Assembly (NCBI GenBank): GCA_963803085.1 | Contig: CAWDLE010000021.1 | Coordinates: 186,001 to 250,000 of the forward strand | DNA length: 64,000 bases | Direction: 5' to 3' | DNA from: JACVRW01 sp963803085 | GTDB lineage: Bacteria; Actinomycetota; Thermoleophilia; Solirubrobacterales; Thermoleophilaceae | Shown: positions 8,010-16,905 of the stretch, piece by piece | Layout: each line of letters begins with the position of its first letter | Numbering within the stretch: the first letter of the stretch is position 1 | Position numbers and translations under genes: made by a program | The notes under the pieces: generated by a model | Database searches by the model: none | What the model was told of the DNA's origin: nothing | Seen by the model: only the letters and a program-made list of their open reading frames with translations

Positions 8010-9179
8010 GTGCTCGCAGCCCGGCTCGCCCTCGCCCTGGCCATGCTCTTCGCCGTCGCGCCGCCGGCATTCGGCGCAGCGCCGGCCATCCACGCCCACC
8101 GCGGCGGCACCGTCGAGAACGGCAAGGCGCGCTTTGCGGAGGAGAGCCTTGCCGCCTACACGAGCGCCGCGCGCAACGGGTTCGTGCTCGAGGTGGACGC
8201 GAAGCTCAGCGAGGACGGGGTTCCGATTGCGCTCCACGACGCCACGCTCGACCGCACCACGAACTGCAGCGGCGAGCTGCGCACGTTCACGCTGGCCGAG
8301 CTGAGCGCATGCCGTACCGACGTGCTTGGCAGCCCCGGGAGCCCGCTGCCCACCCGAGCCGCCGCGCGGCCGGTGGCGCTCGCCACGATCGCCCAGGTGC
8401 TCAACTTCGCGCGGCGCACCGGCGCCAAGGTCAACCTCGAGATCAAGAACGTGCCGAGTGATCCCGACTTCGACTCCACGCCCGCCTACGCCAACCGCGT
8501 GATGGACGTGGTGCTCGGCAGCCACATTCCGCGTTCGCAGCTGCTGATCCAGAGCTTCATTCCCGCCAACCTCGACGTCGCACGGCAGCGCATGCCGCGA
8601 GTGGCCACGAGCCTGCTGTCCCTGCAGGCGATCAACGAGCTCTTCCTCCAGTCGGCGGCCGACAACAACTACGACTTCATCTCGCCCGAGTGGCCGGAGA
8701 CTGCCGACTACGTGAGCCGCGCGCACGCCCTGGGCCTCGACGTGGCGCCCTTCACGCTCGACGCGGCCGCGGACGTACGGGCTGCGAACAGCGCCAGGGC
8801 GGAGGCGCTCATAACGGACGATCCGCTTATGGCCGGCCGGGCGCTGGGCCTGCGCCCGCCCCGACTTTTCAGTGCCACCGCGTTCATCGACGGGCGCCGG
8901 CTGATCGCAACGGGCGACCTGCTCACGCCGCGGGGAGTGTCGGCCAGGCAGGGGTGTCGCGGCAGGATCACGATGCGGGTGATGATCGGAAGCCGCCCGG
9001 CGCGCAGTGTGCGAGGCCGGCTCAACCGCAACTGCGAGTTCCGCTTCGGCACCAGGCGGACCCCGCCGCGCCTCGGGCCGCCGCTTGTGACGATCCGGTT
9101 CGACGGCAACGCCCACCTGCTTCCGCGCCTCGTCGGGCCGCAGCTCGCAGGCCTGAAGCCGCCGGTGTTCACACCGTGA
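8010..9179 (+). CDS. secreted glycerophosphodiester phosphodiesterase
   Basis: 389 aa. The signal peptide covers about residues 1-23 (ending AFGAA). A GDPD TIM-barrel follows, with the diagnostic HAHRGG (28-33; general acid/base His and Arg), the metal-binding pair EVD (61-63) and LHD (75-77), then LEIKN. It hydrolyses deacylated phospholipids to glycerol-3-phosphate and an alcohol outside the membrane. A basic domain of about 90 residues follows the barrel (after GRALGL) and is unassigned. GTG start placed by the leaderless promoter signal. The VOC gene follows 7 nt after the stop. Confidence 0.9.
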   Translation: MLAARLALALAMLFAVAPPAFGAAPAIHAHRGGTVENGKARFAEESLAAYTSAARNGFVLEVDAKLSEDGVPIALHDATLDRTTNCSGELRTFTLAELSACRTDVLGSPGSPLPTRAAARPVALATIAQVLNFARRTGAKVNLEIKNVPSDPDFDSTPAYANRVMDVVLGSHIPRSQLLIQSFIPANLDVARQRMPRVATSLLSLQAINELFLQSAADNNYDFISPEWPETADYVSRAHALGLDVAPFTLDAAADVRAANSARAEALITDDPLMAGRALGLRPPRLFSATAFIDGRRLIATGDLLTPRGVSARQGCRGRITMRVMIGSRPARSVRGRLNRNCEFRFGTRRTPPRLGPPLVTIRFDGNAHLLPRLVGPQLAGLKPPVFTP

Positions 9180-9186
9180 GCGCGCC

Positions 9187-9603
9187 ATGGCAGGCCTGAG
9201 CAGGACAATCCCGGCCCTTCCAGTCCGCGACGTGCCCGCGGCGGTCGAGCACTACCGCGAGCGCTTCGGGTTCGACCCGGTCCACGCGACGCATGATTTC
9301 GCCGTCGTGGTCCGCGACGAGGCCGAGCTGCACCTATGGGGTGCGACGGACGAGGAGTGGCGGACGCGCGGCGACCTGGCGGCCAGGCCCATCCGTTCCG
9401 GGGCCGAGTCGTTTATCGCCGGGACGGCGAGCTGCCGCATCCAGGTCCGCGACGTCGATGCGCTGTTTGCCGAGTTGGAGGCCGCCGGAGTGCTGCACCC
9501 GGTCGCCGACGGTGTGGAGACGACCGACTTCGGCACACGCGAGTTCCCGACCGTCGACCAGGACGGCAACCTGCTCACGTTCTTCCGGCGCGAGCCGTTC
9601 TAA
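9187..9603 (+). CDS. VOC-superfamily protein (bleomycin-resistance/glyoxalase fold)
   Basis: 138 aa. Two beta-alpha-beta-beta-beta halves are visible. The N-terminal half starts with TIPALPVRDVPAAVEHYRERFGF. The C-terminal half has the hallmark REFPTVDQDGNLLTFF. Members bind metals or bind antibiotics such as bleomycin; which applies here is unclear. The pattern most resembles bleomycin-resistance-like binding proteins. The ATG is 7 nt after the phosphodiesterase stop, so it is probably co-transcribed with it. Its last four bases overlap the convergent peptidase gene. Confidence 0.8.
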   Translation: MAGLSRTIPALPVRDVPAAVEHYRERFGFDPVHATHDFAVVVRDEAELHLWGATDEEWRTRGDLAARPIRSGAESFIAGTASCRIQVRDVDALFAELEAAGVLHPVADGVETTDFGTREFPTVDQDGNLLTFFRREPF

Positions 9604-10646
9604 CCGGCGAGCCGCCCCTGTGCGGCCAGCAGCTCGAGCACGGGCTCGTGAGGCAGCCGCTCAAAGACGCGGCCGTCGCGGCCGCTCGTGGTCTCGGCCG
9701 CCCAGAGCGCGTTCAGGACGGCTTCTTCGGTGGCATCGACGGTTGCGGAGAAGAGCGGGTCGAGGTCGCCGTCCGGGAGCGCGGCCCCCGCTGGAGCGCC
9801 GCGCGCGACGCGGGCCGCGGTCGAGAACGCGGTGAAGATCTCGCCGCTTCCGTGATGCGCCACCGAGCCGGTTCGCGCGAGCCCGAGCCCGGCACGCCGT
9901 GCGACGCGCGTGAGCTGGGTCGAGCTCAGCGGCGCGTCGGTGGCGACCACCGCGATGCAGCTGCCCGCGGGGTCGCGATCGAAGCTCGGCGGGGCGTCGA
10001 GGAGCCGGCCCACCGGAACGCCGTCGATCCGCAGGTCGGAACGATCTCCGTAGTTCGTGAGTACCAGCACGCCGACGGTGTGGCCGCCGACGTTCGCGCG
10101 GCTCGAGCTTCCGATGCCGCCCTTCCAGCCGAAGCAGACCATCCCGGCGCCGGCGCCCACCGCGCCCTGGGCGAACGCCTGCGACCCAGCCGCGTCAGCA
10201 AGCGCCCGGTGGACGTCCTCGGCCTCGACCTGCGCAGCGCGCGGGTCGTTCAGCCAGCTGTCGTCGCACTCACCGACGATCGGTATCACGACGGCGTCCA
10301 CACCCACGCGTGGCTCCGCGGCCATCGCTGCCGCCACCGCGCCGTCGTAGATGCAGCCGACCGACATCGTGGCGGTGAGGTAGATCGGCGTCTCGATCTT
10401 GCCCCACTCGGCGATCTGCAGTGAGCCGGTGAGCTCACCGGCGCCGTTCAGCACCGCCACACCGGCTGGCACCGGCTCGGCCCACAGCCCCTCGACCGGT
10501 CCCGGCAACACCGCGGTCACGCCGGTGCACTCAACCGTGGCGTGGCCGACGGCCACGCCGGCAACGTCCGCGATCGAGGCCGTCGGCCCCGGCTCAAGCT
10601 CGCCGATGCGCAGGCCGTGCTCGCGAAGCGTCTTGCCGGCGTCCAT
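9600..10646 (-). CDS. P1-family (DmpA-type) aminopeptidase
   Basis: 348 aa. DmpA/BapA enzymes are N-terminal-nucleophile hydrolases that release D-, L- or beta-amino acids. They activate by self-cleavage before a Ser in the motif G-[IT]-G-[ST]-S-[ST]-R. Here GGIGSSSR lies at about residues 176-183, and the oxyanion region GAVGAGAGM precedes it. Other family markers are AGVAVGHATV near the start and ECDDSWLND at 126-134. No signal peptide, so cytoplasmic. It stands alone, back to back with the P-loop kinase gene and converging on the VOC gene by a 4-nt overlap. A role in peptide or beta-peptide breakdown fits the nearby peptide importer, by inference. Confidence 0.88.
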   Translation of the reverse strand: MDAGKTLREHGLRIGELEPGPTASIADVAGVAVGHATVECTGVTAVLPGPVEGLWAEPVPAGVAVLNGAGELTGSLQIAEWGKIETPIYLTATMSVGCIYDGAVAAAMAAEPRVGVDAVVIPIVGECDDSWLNDPRAAQVEAEDVHRALADAAGSQAFAQGAVGAGAGMVCFGWKGGIGSSSRANVGGHTVGVLVLTNYGDRSDLRIDGVPVGRLLDAPPSFDRDPAGSCIAVVATDAPLSSTQLTRVARRAGLGLARTGSVAHHGSGEIFTAFSTAARVARGAPAGAALPDGDLDPLFSATVDATEEAVLNALWAAETTSGRDGRVFERLPHEPVLELLAAQGRLAG

Positions 10647-10678
10647 GGCGTGACTCTACGAACTGAGAGACTCGCCGG

Positions 10679-11191
10679 GTGTTCGCCGTCGTCGTGACCG
10701 GGCCGCCGGGGGCGGGGAAGACCGCGTGCCTGACGGCGCTGACGGACGCACTGGTGGACGACAAGGTCGCTCACGCGTCGCTCGACATGGACGAGGTGGC
10801 ATGGGCCTACCCGTTCCCCTCGCTCGAGGAGCGCGCGGCTCTGCTCGGCAACGCGTGGGAGGGGCACCGCCGGATGGGTCATGACGTCCTCCTGTTCAGC
10901 GAGGTCGTCGAGTCGAGCGCCCATCTGGCCGAGCTGCTCCGCGCGGTCGGCGCAGACGATCACCTGCTTGCCCGGCTCGAGGCGACGCCCGCGACGATGC
11001 GCGAGCGGATCGTCGCGCGCGAGCCTCCCGCGTGGTCGGGCCTCGAGCATCTCCTGGGCGAGGTGGAGCCCTATGCCATCTCGCAGAGAGAGCTGGACGG
11101 CGTGCACGTGACGCTCGACAGCGAGCGATTGAGCCCGCAGGAGGAAGCGGCGCGGATCCGGTCCGAGCGCCCGGACAAGCTCGCCGGATAG
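10679..11191 (+). CDS. small P-loop kinase-like ATPase
   Basis: 170 aa with Walker A GPPGAGKT at residues 8-15, preceded by a hydrophobic strand (VFAVVVT). An acidic segment LDMDEVAWAYP may be the Walker B/substrate region, and the helical lid is Arg-rich (TMRERIVARE). This looks like the AAA/shikimate-kinase-like small-molecule kinases, but I cannot assign a substrate. GTG start. It is the first gene of the rightward run to 21289, and its TAG stop provides the first bases of the -10 for the next gene. Confidence 0.7.
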   Translation: MFAVVVTGPPGAGKTACLTALTDALVDDKVAHASLDMDEVAWAYPFPSLEERAALLGNAWEGHRRMGHDVLLFSEVVESSAHLAELLRAVGADDHLLARLEATPATMRERIVAREPPAWSGLEHLLGEVEPYAISQRELDGVHVTLDSERLSPQEEAARIRSERPDKLAG

Positions 11192-11194
11192 GCT
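11189..11194 (+). promoter_or_regulatory. -10 TAGGCT overlapping the upstream stop codon
   Basis: TAGGCT includes the TAG stop of the P-loop gene and ends 7 nt before GTG 11202, a predicted leaderless internal promoter. Confidence 0.4.
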
Positions 11195-11201
11195 CGCGCC
11201 C

Positions 11202-12269
11202 GTGGGACTCGCCATGCCCGTCGTGTGGAGCGACCGACACCGCCTGCACGATCCGGGAGGAGAGGTCTGGGTCGGCGTGCGGACGCCGGGAACAGAACTG
11301 CCCGCGCGCGCCGAGCGGATACGGGCGGCGCTCGAGGAGCAGGGCGCGCTCGTGGTGGACGCCGAGCAGCAGCCCGACGAAGCCGTGACGAGCGTGCACG
11401 ACCCCGAGCTGGCAGCCCACCTCGCCGGCGCGTGGAGGGCCTGGGAGGAGGCCGGCCTGACCGAGGATCCGGGGCAGGACCGAGTGGTCCCCTACCTGTT
11501 CCCGCATCCGGACCTGTTCTCGGGACGGCCGGCGCACACGGCGACCTCGATCACGGCTCGAGCAGGCCAGTTCGCCTACGACACGATGACGCTGATCGGC
11601 CCCGGCACATGGGAGGCGGCGCGGGGGGCACTCGACACGGCCGTCACCGCAGCGGCCCTCGTGCTCGACGGTGCGCCCACGGCCTATGCGTGCACCCGCC
11701 CGCCCGGCCACCACGCCACCCGCCGCGCCTTCGGCGGCTCGTGCTACCTGAACAACTCCGCGGCCGCCGCGGCCAGGCTGCGCGCCGCCGGCCTCGCGCC
11801 GGTCGCCGTGCTTGACATCGACGCGCACCACGGCAACGGAACCCAGGCGATCTTCTGGGACGACGGCGAAGTGCTGACCGGCTCGGTCCACGTGGACCCC
11901 GGCGCGGGCTGGTTCCCGCATTTCCTCGGCTTCGAGGACGAACGGGGCGCGAGCGGTTCGAACCGCAACGTGGTTGTCGCGCCAGGTAGCGGCGACGAGC
12001 GCTGGGTCGCGGCCGTGAGCGAGCTGGCCAAATGGGCCACCGAGGGTGGCGCGCAGGCGCTCGTCGTGCCGCTCGGCGTGGACGCCGCCGGGGGCGACCC
12101 GGAGAGCCCGCTCGCGGTGACCCCCGACGGCTTTCGCGCGGCGGGACGCGCTCTTGGGGCGCTCCGGCTGCCCACGGTGATCGTGCAGGAGGGCGGGTAC
12201 GACCTGGACGCGATAGGTGAGCTGGTTTCTGAGGCACTGCACGGAATCGAGGAGGGACTGAATGGGTGA
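11202..12269 (+). CDS. histone-deacetylase-superfamily amidohydrolase (acetylpolyamine amidohydrolase type)
   Basis: 355 aa. The zinc-dependent arginase/deacetylase fold is shown by RPPGHHA (tandem catalytic His, about 167-173), DIDAHHGNGTQ (zinc ligands Asp and His, about 206-216), the third-ligand region PLGVDAAGGDPES and the C-terminal IVQEGGYDL. Bacterial members remove acetyl groups from acetylpolyamines or other N-acyl amines. GTG 11202 is favoured by the TAGGCT hexamer 7 nt upstream; ATG 11214 is an alternative. It overlaps the S9 peptidase start by 8 nt. Together with the importer, aldehyde dehydrogenase, amine oxidoreductase and aminotransferase nearby, it suggests catabolism of acylated amines (inference). 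Confidence 0.9.
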   Translation: MGLAMPVVWSDRHRLHDPGGEVWVGVRTPGTELPARAERIRAALEEQGALVVDAEQQPDEAVTSVHDPELAAHLAGAWRAWEEAGLTEDPGQDRVVPYLFPHPDLFSGRPAHTATSITARAGQFAYDTMTLIGPGTWEAARGALDTAVTAAALVLDGAPTAYACTRPPGHHATRRAFGGSCYLNNSAAAAARLRAAGLAPVAVLDIDAHHGNGTQAIFWDDGEVLTGSVHVDPGAGWFPHFLGFEDERGASGSNRNVVVAPGSGDERWVAAVSELAKWATEGGAQALVVPLGVDAAGGDPESPLAVTPDGFRAAGRALGALRLPTVIVQEGGYDLDAIGELVSEALHGIEEGLNG

Positions 12270-14130
12270 GAGCCGGTCGATCTGGGTCGGCAAGGACGAG
12301 CACCACGGCGTGCTCGCACAGCCGCGCAAGGACCTCCGGCCGCCGCCGCACTGGCGCCTCGAGGCCATTGCCGAGACGCCGATGCCGCGCACGCTCACCA
12401 TCGGCGCCGACCGCCGCCACGCCGTATTCATCGAGGACCGCGACACCTCCGACGTGTTCCTGCTCCACCTCGAGACCGGCTCGGTGCCCGAGCGGCTCAC
12501 GACCGGCCGCGATCCGGTGCCGTGGTGGGACGACAGCGCGCCGCAGCTCTCGCCCGACGGCACCAGCGTTGCGTACACCGAGGACGGCCATGTCTGGCTC
12601 GTGCCCACGGCGGGCGGCCCTCCGCGCAAGCTCGTCGAGGGAGGAAGCCCACGCTGGATAGACGCCCGGCGGCTCGTGATCAGCGTCGAGCGCGACGACG
12701 CCACCACCACTCGCCTGGCCATCGTGGACGTGGACGACCCCTGGCCGCGCCGCCTTGCCGTATCGCACGGCGAGCTGGACGCTCACGGCGACGAGGGCGA
12801 GGCCGCCCCGTCGCCGGACGGGACCGAGGTGGCCTACACGTTCACGCCCAGGGCCGACATGAGCCGCAGCAGCGAGATCCGCGTGGCCGCGGTCGAGGGC
12901 GGAGCGGTGCGCCGGCTCACCGGCGAGCCGGACATGCACGACGGGGGACCGGAGTGGTCGCCCGACGGCCAGACGATCGCGTACGCATCCGAGCGGAGCG
13001 GCTTCTACGAGCTCCACCTCGTGGGACGCGACGGCGAGGACGATCGGCAGCTCACAAGCGCGGGCGCCGATCACCCCGCGCACGACTGGCATCCGGACGG
13101 CACCCGTCTCGTGGCCGTGAGGGGGCACCGGAACCGCTTCAACCTCGTGTCGGTGAATGTCGCCGACGCCAGCGTGGCGGAGCTGGCCCAAGGAGGCACC
13201 TGGTACTCGCCGCGCTGGACCGCGGCCGGGGACATCCTCGTCGAGTACGAGGACCACGCGACGCCGCGCGAGATCCGCCGCGTCGTGCCCGGCACGGACG
13301 CCCCCGTATCCATCCACGCGCCGGCCCCGAAGGCGGTCCGCAACGCTCCCCACGCGGCGCTCGAGGACATCACCTACGACTCGTTCGATGGGCTCGAGAT
13401 CCCCGGCTTCCTGATGCGTCCGGCGGGCGCGTCCGCGGACAATCCGGTGCCCGCCGTCGTGTATCCCCACGGCGGGCCGACCGACCACTACGGCGACGAC
13501 TGGGACGGGCACGCGCAGTACTTCGTCGACAGGGGCTACGCCTGGCTCGCAATCAACTTCCGCGGTTCGACCGGCTACGGCCGCGAGTTCGAGCGCATGA
13601 ACCACGGCGACTGGGGAGTGGGCGACACGAAGGACTGCCTGGCCGCGGCGGACTACCTGCGCACGCTCGACTGGGTCGACGGCGACCGGCTCGGCATCTT
13701 CGGCGCCAGCTACGGCTCGTACATGGCGCTGCTGGCGGTGACCGACGACCCCGAGCATCGGTTCCGGTGCGCGGTGCCGAAGTACGGCGACTGCGACATC
13801 ACGACGTCGTGGTCGCAGGGCGACCGCGAGGGGGTGCAGGACCTCGAGCGGATGATGGGCACTCCCGCTCAGGCGCGCGAGGCGTACATCGCCGGCTCGG
13901 CCTATCACCGGCTCGAGAACATCGAGGTGCCGCTCCTGATTGCGCATGGGGAACGCGACGAACGCGTGAACCCGAAGCAGTCCGAACAGCTCGTTGAGCG
14001 GCTCCGAGAGCTGGGCAAGACATTCGAGTATGTGACGTACCCGACTGAGGCACACGGCTTCCTCAGAGCAGGTCCGCAGCTGGATTTCTACCGCCGACTC
14101 GAACGATTCCTTAACTGGCATCTCATGTGA
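12262..14130 (+). CDS. S9-family prolyl oligopeptidase/acylaminoacyl peptidase
   Basis: 622 aa. The first ~360 residues form a WD40/TolB-like beta-propeller (LSPDGTSVAYTEDGHVWLV, WSPDGQTIAYAS, WHPDGTRLVAV blades). The remainder is an alpha/beta-hydrolase with nucleophile elbow GASYGS (about 485), acid Asp in HGERDERV and His in PTEAHGF. Such enzymes cleave short peptides or remove N-acylated residues. No signal peptide: cytoplasmic. ATG 12262 has GGAGGG about 7 nt upstream and overlaps the preceding amidohydrolase gene. Just downstream is a peptide-type ABC importer whose cargo it could process. Confidence 0.92.
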   Translation: MGESRSIWVGKDEHHGVLAQPRKDLRPPPHWRLEAIAETPMPRTLTIGADRRHAVFIEDRDTSDVFLLHLETGSVPERLTTGRDPVPWWDDSAPQLSPDGTSVAYTEDGHVWLVPTAGGPPRKLVEGGSPRWIDARRLVISVERDDATTTRLAIVDVDDPWPRRLAVSHGELDAHGDEGEAAPSPDGTEVAYTFTPRADMSRSSEIRVAAVEGGAVRRLTGEPDMHDGGPEWSPDGQTIAYASERSGFYELHLVGRDGEDDRQLTSAGADHPAHDWHPDGTRLVAVRGHRNRFNLVSVNVADASVAELAQGGTWYSPRWTAAGDILVEYEDHATPREIRRVVPGTDAPVSIHAPAPKAVRNAPHAALEDITYDSFDGLEIPGFLMRPAGASADNPVPAVVYPHGGPTDHYGDDWDGHAQYFVDRGYAWLAINFRGSTGYGREFERMNHGDWGVGDTKDCLAAADYLRTLDWVDGDRLGIFGASYGSYMALLAVTDDPEHRFRCAVPKYGDCDITTSWSQGDREGVQDLERMMGTPAQAREAYIAGSAYHRLENIEVPLLIAHGERDERVNPKQSEQLVERLRELGKTFEYVTYPTEAHGFLRAGPQLDFYRRLERFLNWHLM

Positions 14131-14152
14131 AGCCGTGAGAGAGTCCCGCTCC

Positions 14153-15940
14153 ATGACGCGACTCGCAGCTGTGCTCGCCTGTGTCCTCCTCCTGGCCGGG
14201 CTCACCGCCGTAACCGCAAGCAGCCAGGACGACGGCGGCGGCGGGGACAAGCCGAGCACGTTCGACGTCGGCGATCCCCAGGGGATCGACAGCATGAGCC
14301 CGCTGATCGGCGTGACCGTTGCCGCCTACGAGGCATGGAACATCCAGTACGCCACGCTCACCGACAAGGCGGCGAACGACTTCCACACCATCCCCGGGCT
14401 CGCGGAGTCGTGGAAGGGGTCCGAGGACGGCAAGACGTGGACCTACAAGCTGCGCGACGGCCTGAAGTGGTCGGACGGCAAGCCACTCACCGCTGAGGAC
14501 GCCGCCTGGACGATCAACACCTCCCGCGACGAGGAGTGGATCAACCACTCGGCGACGACGGTGAACCTCGATGCAGAGGCTAAGGACGACACGACGCTGG
14601 TCGTCAAGTCCAAGGTGCCGGACCCGAAGCTGCCGACGCTGGACGTGTACATCCTGCCCAAGCACATCTGGGGCAAGATGAACGCGGACGAACGCGGCAA
14701 GTACGACGGCCTCGACGGCGTCGGCTCCGGGCCGTTCACGCTCGAGAAGTTCGAGAAGGGCCAGTTCGCGCGCTTCAAGGCGAATCCCAACTACTGGGCC
14801 GGCAAGCCGGCCGTGGACAAGGTCGTGCTGCGCAAGTTCAACAACCCGGACGCCGAGGTCGCGGCGCTCAAGACGGGCGAGCTCGATGCCGCGCAGGACC
14901 TCCCCGGGGCGGCGTACGACGAGCTCGCGAAGGACCCGGACATCCAGACGGTCGAGGGCTATCAGGGCTCAATGACCGAAGTGGCGATCAACGGCGGCGA
15001 CGGCCTGAAGAAGCCGCATCCGGCGCTGCTCGACGTGCGCGTGCGCCAGGCGATCGGCCACGCGATCGACAAGCAGACCATCGTCGACCGCGTGCTCGCC
15101 GGCCACGGCAAGGTGGCGCAGACGCTCAGCACGTCGCCTGACACGAGCTGGACGCCCGAGATACCCGCCGACAAGGCCTTCGACTTCGACCTCGACAAGG
15201 CGCGCCAGATGCTCGAGGACGCGGGCTACAAGGACACGGATGGAGACGGCATCCGCGAGATGCCGGGCGGAGGAAGGCCGCTGAATTTCACCTACTACGT
15301 GCGCTCGGACGGCGAGACGGCCCCTGAGATCTCTGAGTTCGTGACCGGGTGGCTGAGGGAGATCGGGATCGCGACCACGAAGAAGACGGCCGACGACACC
15401 CAGCTGACCACGATCATCGGCAAGGGCGACTACGACATGTTCTCCTGGGGCTGGACGCCGTTCGTCGACCCCGATCCGATGCTCTCGTACTTCACGTGCG
15501 ATCAGGTGTCGAGCGACCCCGAGGACCCGAGCAACTACTACAACGACGCGAACTACTGCGACCCGGAGTACGACAAGCTCTACCAGCAGCAGAAGGTCGA
15601 GCTCGACCGCGACAAGCGCGAGCAGATCGTCCACGAGATGCTCACGCGCTTCCAGCAGTCCGGCACGTACCACGTGCTCTACACGGAGCCCGAGCTCCAG
15701 GCATACAGGAAGGGCCGCTTCGAGGGCTTCGTGCGGCAGCCGGCGAAGATCGGCCCGGTCGTCTACCAGCAGACCTCGCCGACCTACGCGGTGCTGAAGC
15801 CGGCGAGCGCCTCGTCCGGTGGCGGCGATGACGGAGGCGGCAGCGGCGCGATCATCGCGATCGTCGTCGTGGTGGTGCTGGGCGGCGGCGCGGCGTTCTT
15901 CCTGCTCCGGCGCCGCCGCACGGTCTCCGAGAGGGAGTGA
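14153..15940 (+). CDS. peptide/opine-type ABC transporter substrate-binding protein with C-terminal membrane anchor
   Basis: About 595 aa from ATG 14153 (an in-frame GTG at 14135 would add 6 residues). A signal peptide (LAAVLACVLLLAGLTAVTAS) leads into the family 5 extracellular solute-binding fold, with hallmarks LAESWKGSEDGKTWTYKLRDG and SDGKPLTAEDAAW. There is no lipobox Cys at the cleavage site. Instead, after a Gly-rich linker, the C-terminus has one strongly hydrophobic helix (AIIAIVVVVVLGGGAAFFLL) followed by RRRR. So it looks tethered by a transmembrane anchor rather than lipid, which is unusual. It captures the ligand outside the cell for the permeases directly downstream (GTGA overlap). 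Confidence 0.92.
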   Translation: MTRLAAVLACVLLLAGLTAVTASSQDDGGGGDKPSTFDVGDPQGIDSMSPLIGVTVAAYEAWNIQYATLTDKAANDFHTIPGLAESWKGSEDGKTWTYKLRDGLKWSDGKPLTAEDAAWTINTSRDEEWINHSATTVNLDAEAKDDTTLVVKSKVPDPKLPTLDVYILPKHIWGKMNADERGKYDGLDGVGSGPFTLEKFEKGQFARFKANPNYWAGKPAVDKVVLRKFNNPDAEVAALKTGELDAAQDLPGAAYDELAKDPDIQTVEGYQGSMTEVAINGGDGLKKPHPALLDVRVRQAIGHAIDKQTIVDRVLAGHGKVAQTLSTSPDTSWTPEIPADKAFDFDLDKARQMLEDAGYKDTDGDGIREMPGGGRPLNFTYYVRSDGETAPEISEFVTGWLREIGIATTKKTADDTQLTTIIGKGDYDMFSWGWTPFVDPDPMLSYFTCDQVSSDPEDPSNYYNDANYCDPEYDKLYQQQKVELDRDKREQIVHEMLTRFQQSGTYHVLYTEPELQAYRKGRFEGFVRQPAKIGPVVYQQTSPTYAVLKPASASSGGGDDGGGSGAIIAIVVVVVLGGGAAFFLLRRRRTVSERE

Positions 15941-16905
15941 GCGCCCGCTTCGTCGGCGGCAAGGTGCTGGGGTCGCTCGCGACCCTGCTCTTCGTCGTCT
16001 GCTTCAACTTCTTCCTGTTCCGGGTCGTCGAGACGGATCCGGTCGCGAACCTCTACCGCGGCCACAACCTCACCCAGACCCAGCGCGCCAAGCTGACCGA
16101 GGAGTTCGGCCTCGACAAGTCCACCGGCGCGCAGTTCGTCGCCTACCTGAAGGAGACGGCGACGTTGAACCTGGGCCGCTCGTACACGACCAACCAGCCG
16201 GTCTGGGAGGAGATCAAGGACAAGGCCGGCCCGACCATCGCGCTCGTGGGGGTCTCCGCGGTCCTCTCGGGGGTCTTCGGGATCATGCTCGGCGTCGCCG
16301 CGGCGTGGCGAAGACGGACCAAGGCCGACTACGCGATCACGTCGTTCACGATGGCCACCTACTCGATGCCGGAGTTCTGGCTCGGGATGATCCTGCTGAC
16401 CTTCTTCGCCGTCGTGCTCGGCTGGTTCCCCGTCGGCGGGATCGAGGACCCGTCCTCGACGGCCACGGGGCTGGCAAAGCTGCCCGACCAGGCGCAGCAC
16501 ATGTTCCTGCCGGCGCTCACGCTCACGCTCGCCTACCTCGGCGAATACGCGATCGTGATGCGCTCCTCACTGCTCGAGACGATGCGCGAGGACTATTTGG
16601 TCCTCGCTCGCGCGAAGGGCCTCCGCGACGTGCTCGTGCGCAACCGGCACGCGGTGCCAAACGCGCTCCTGCCGGTCGTCGCCCTGCTCGCGATCAACTT
16701 CGGCTTCGTTCTGTCGGGCGCGATTGCGATTGAGGCGATCTTCTCCTGGCCGGGGCTCGGGCTGGCCACCTACGAGGCGCTCAAGGGCCCCGACCTTCCG
16801 ATGCTCCAGGGCATGTTCCTCGTGTTCAGCGCTTCGGTGATCTTCTTCAACCTGGTCGCCGACCTGCTCTACGGCTACCTCGACCCGCGGGTGAGGCCGG
16901 CGTGA
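15937..16905 (+). CDS. ABC transporter permease, DppB/OppB type
   Basis: 322 aa integral membrane protein with about six helices. The first helix is at the N-terminus (LGSLATLLFVVCFNFFLF), followed by the periplasmic region and TM helices. The permease coupling (EAA-like) loop is MREDYLVLARAKGLRDVLVRNRHAVPNALLPV near residues 210-245. The GTG start overlaps the binding-protein stop by 4 nt, and its own stop overlaps the second permease the same way. It forms half of the membrane channel for peptide or related substrates. Confidence 0.94.
   Translation: MSARFVGGKVLGSLATLLFVVCFNFFLFRVVETDPVANLYRGHNLTQTQRAKLTEEFGLDKSTGAQFVAYLKETATLNLGRSYTTNQPVWEEIKDKAGPTIALVGVSAVLSGVFGIMLGVAAAWRRRTKADYAITSFTMATYSMPEFWLGMILLTFFAVVLGWFPVGGIEDPSSTATGLAKLPDQAQHMFLPALTLTLAYLGEYAIVMRSSLLETMREDYLVLARAKGLRDVLVRNRHAVPNALLPVVALLAINFGFVLSGAIAIEAIFSWPGLGLATYEALKGPDLPMLQGMFLVFSASVIFFNLVADLLYGYLDPRVRPA

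Noticed and set aside
11644..14295. 883-codon minus-strand frame opposite the amidohydrolase and S9 peptidase
   Set aside because: Antisense shadow of GC-rich coding sequence; no motif, while the plus strand has complete catalytic motifs.
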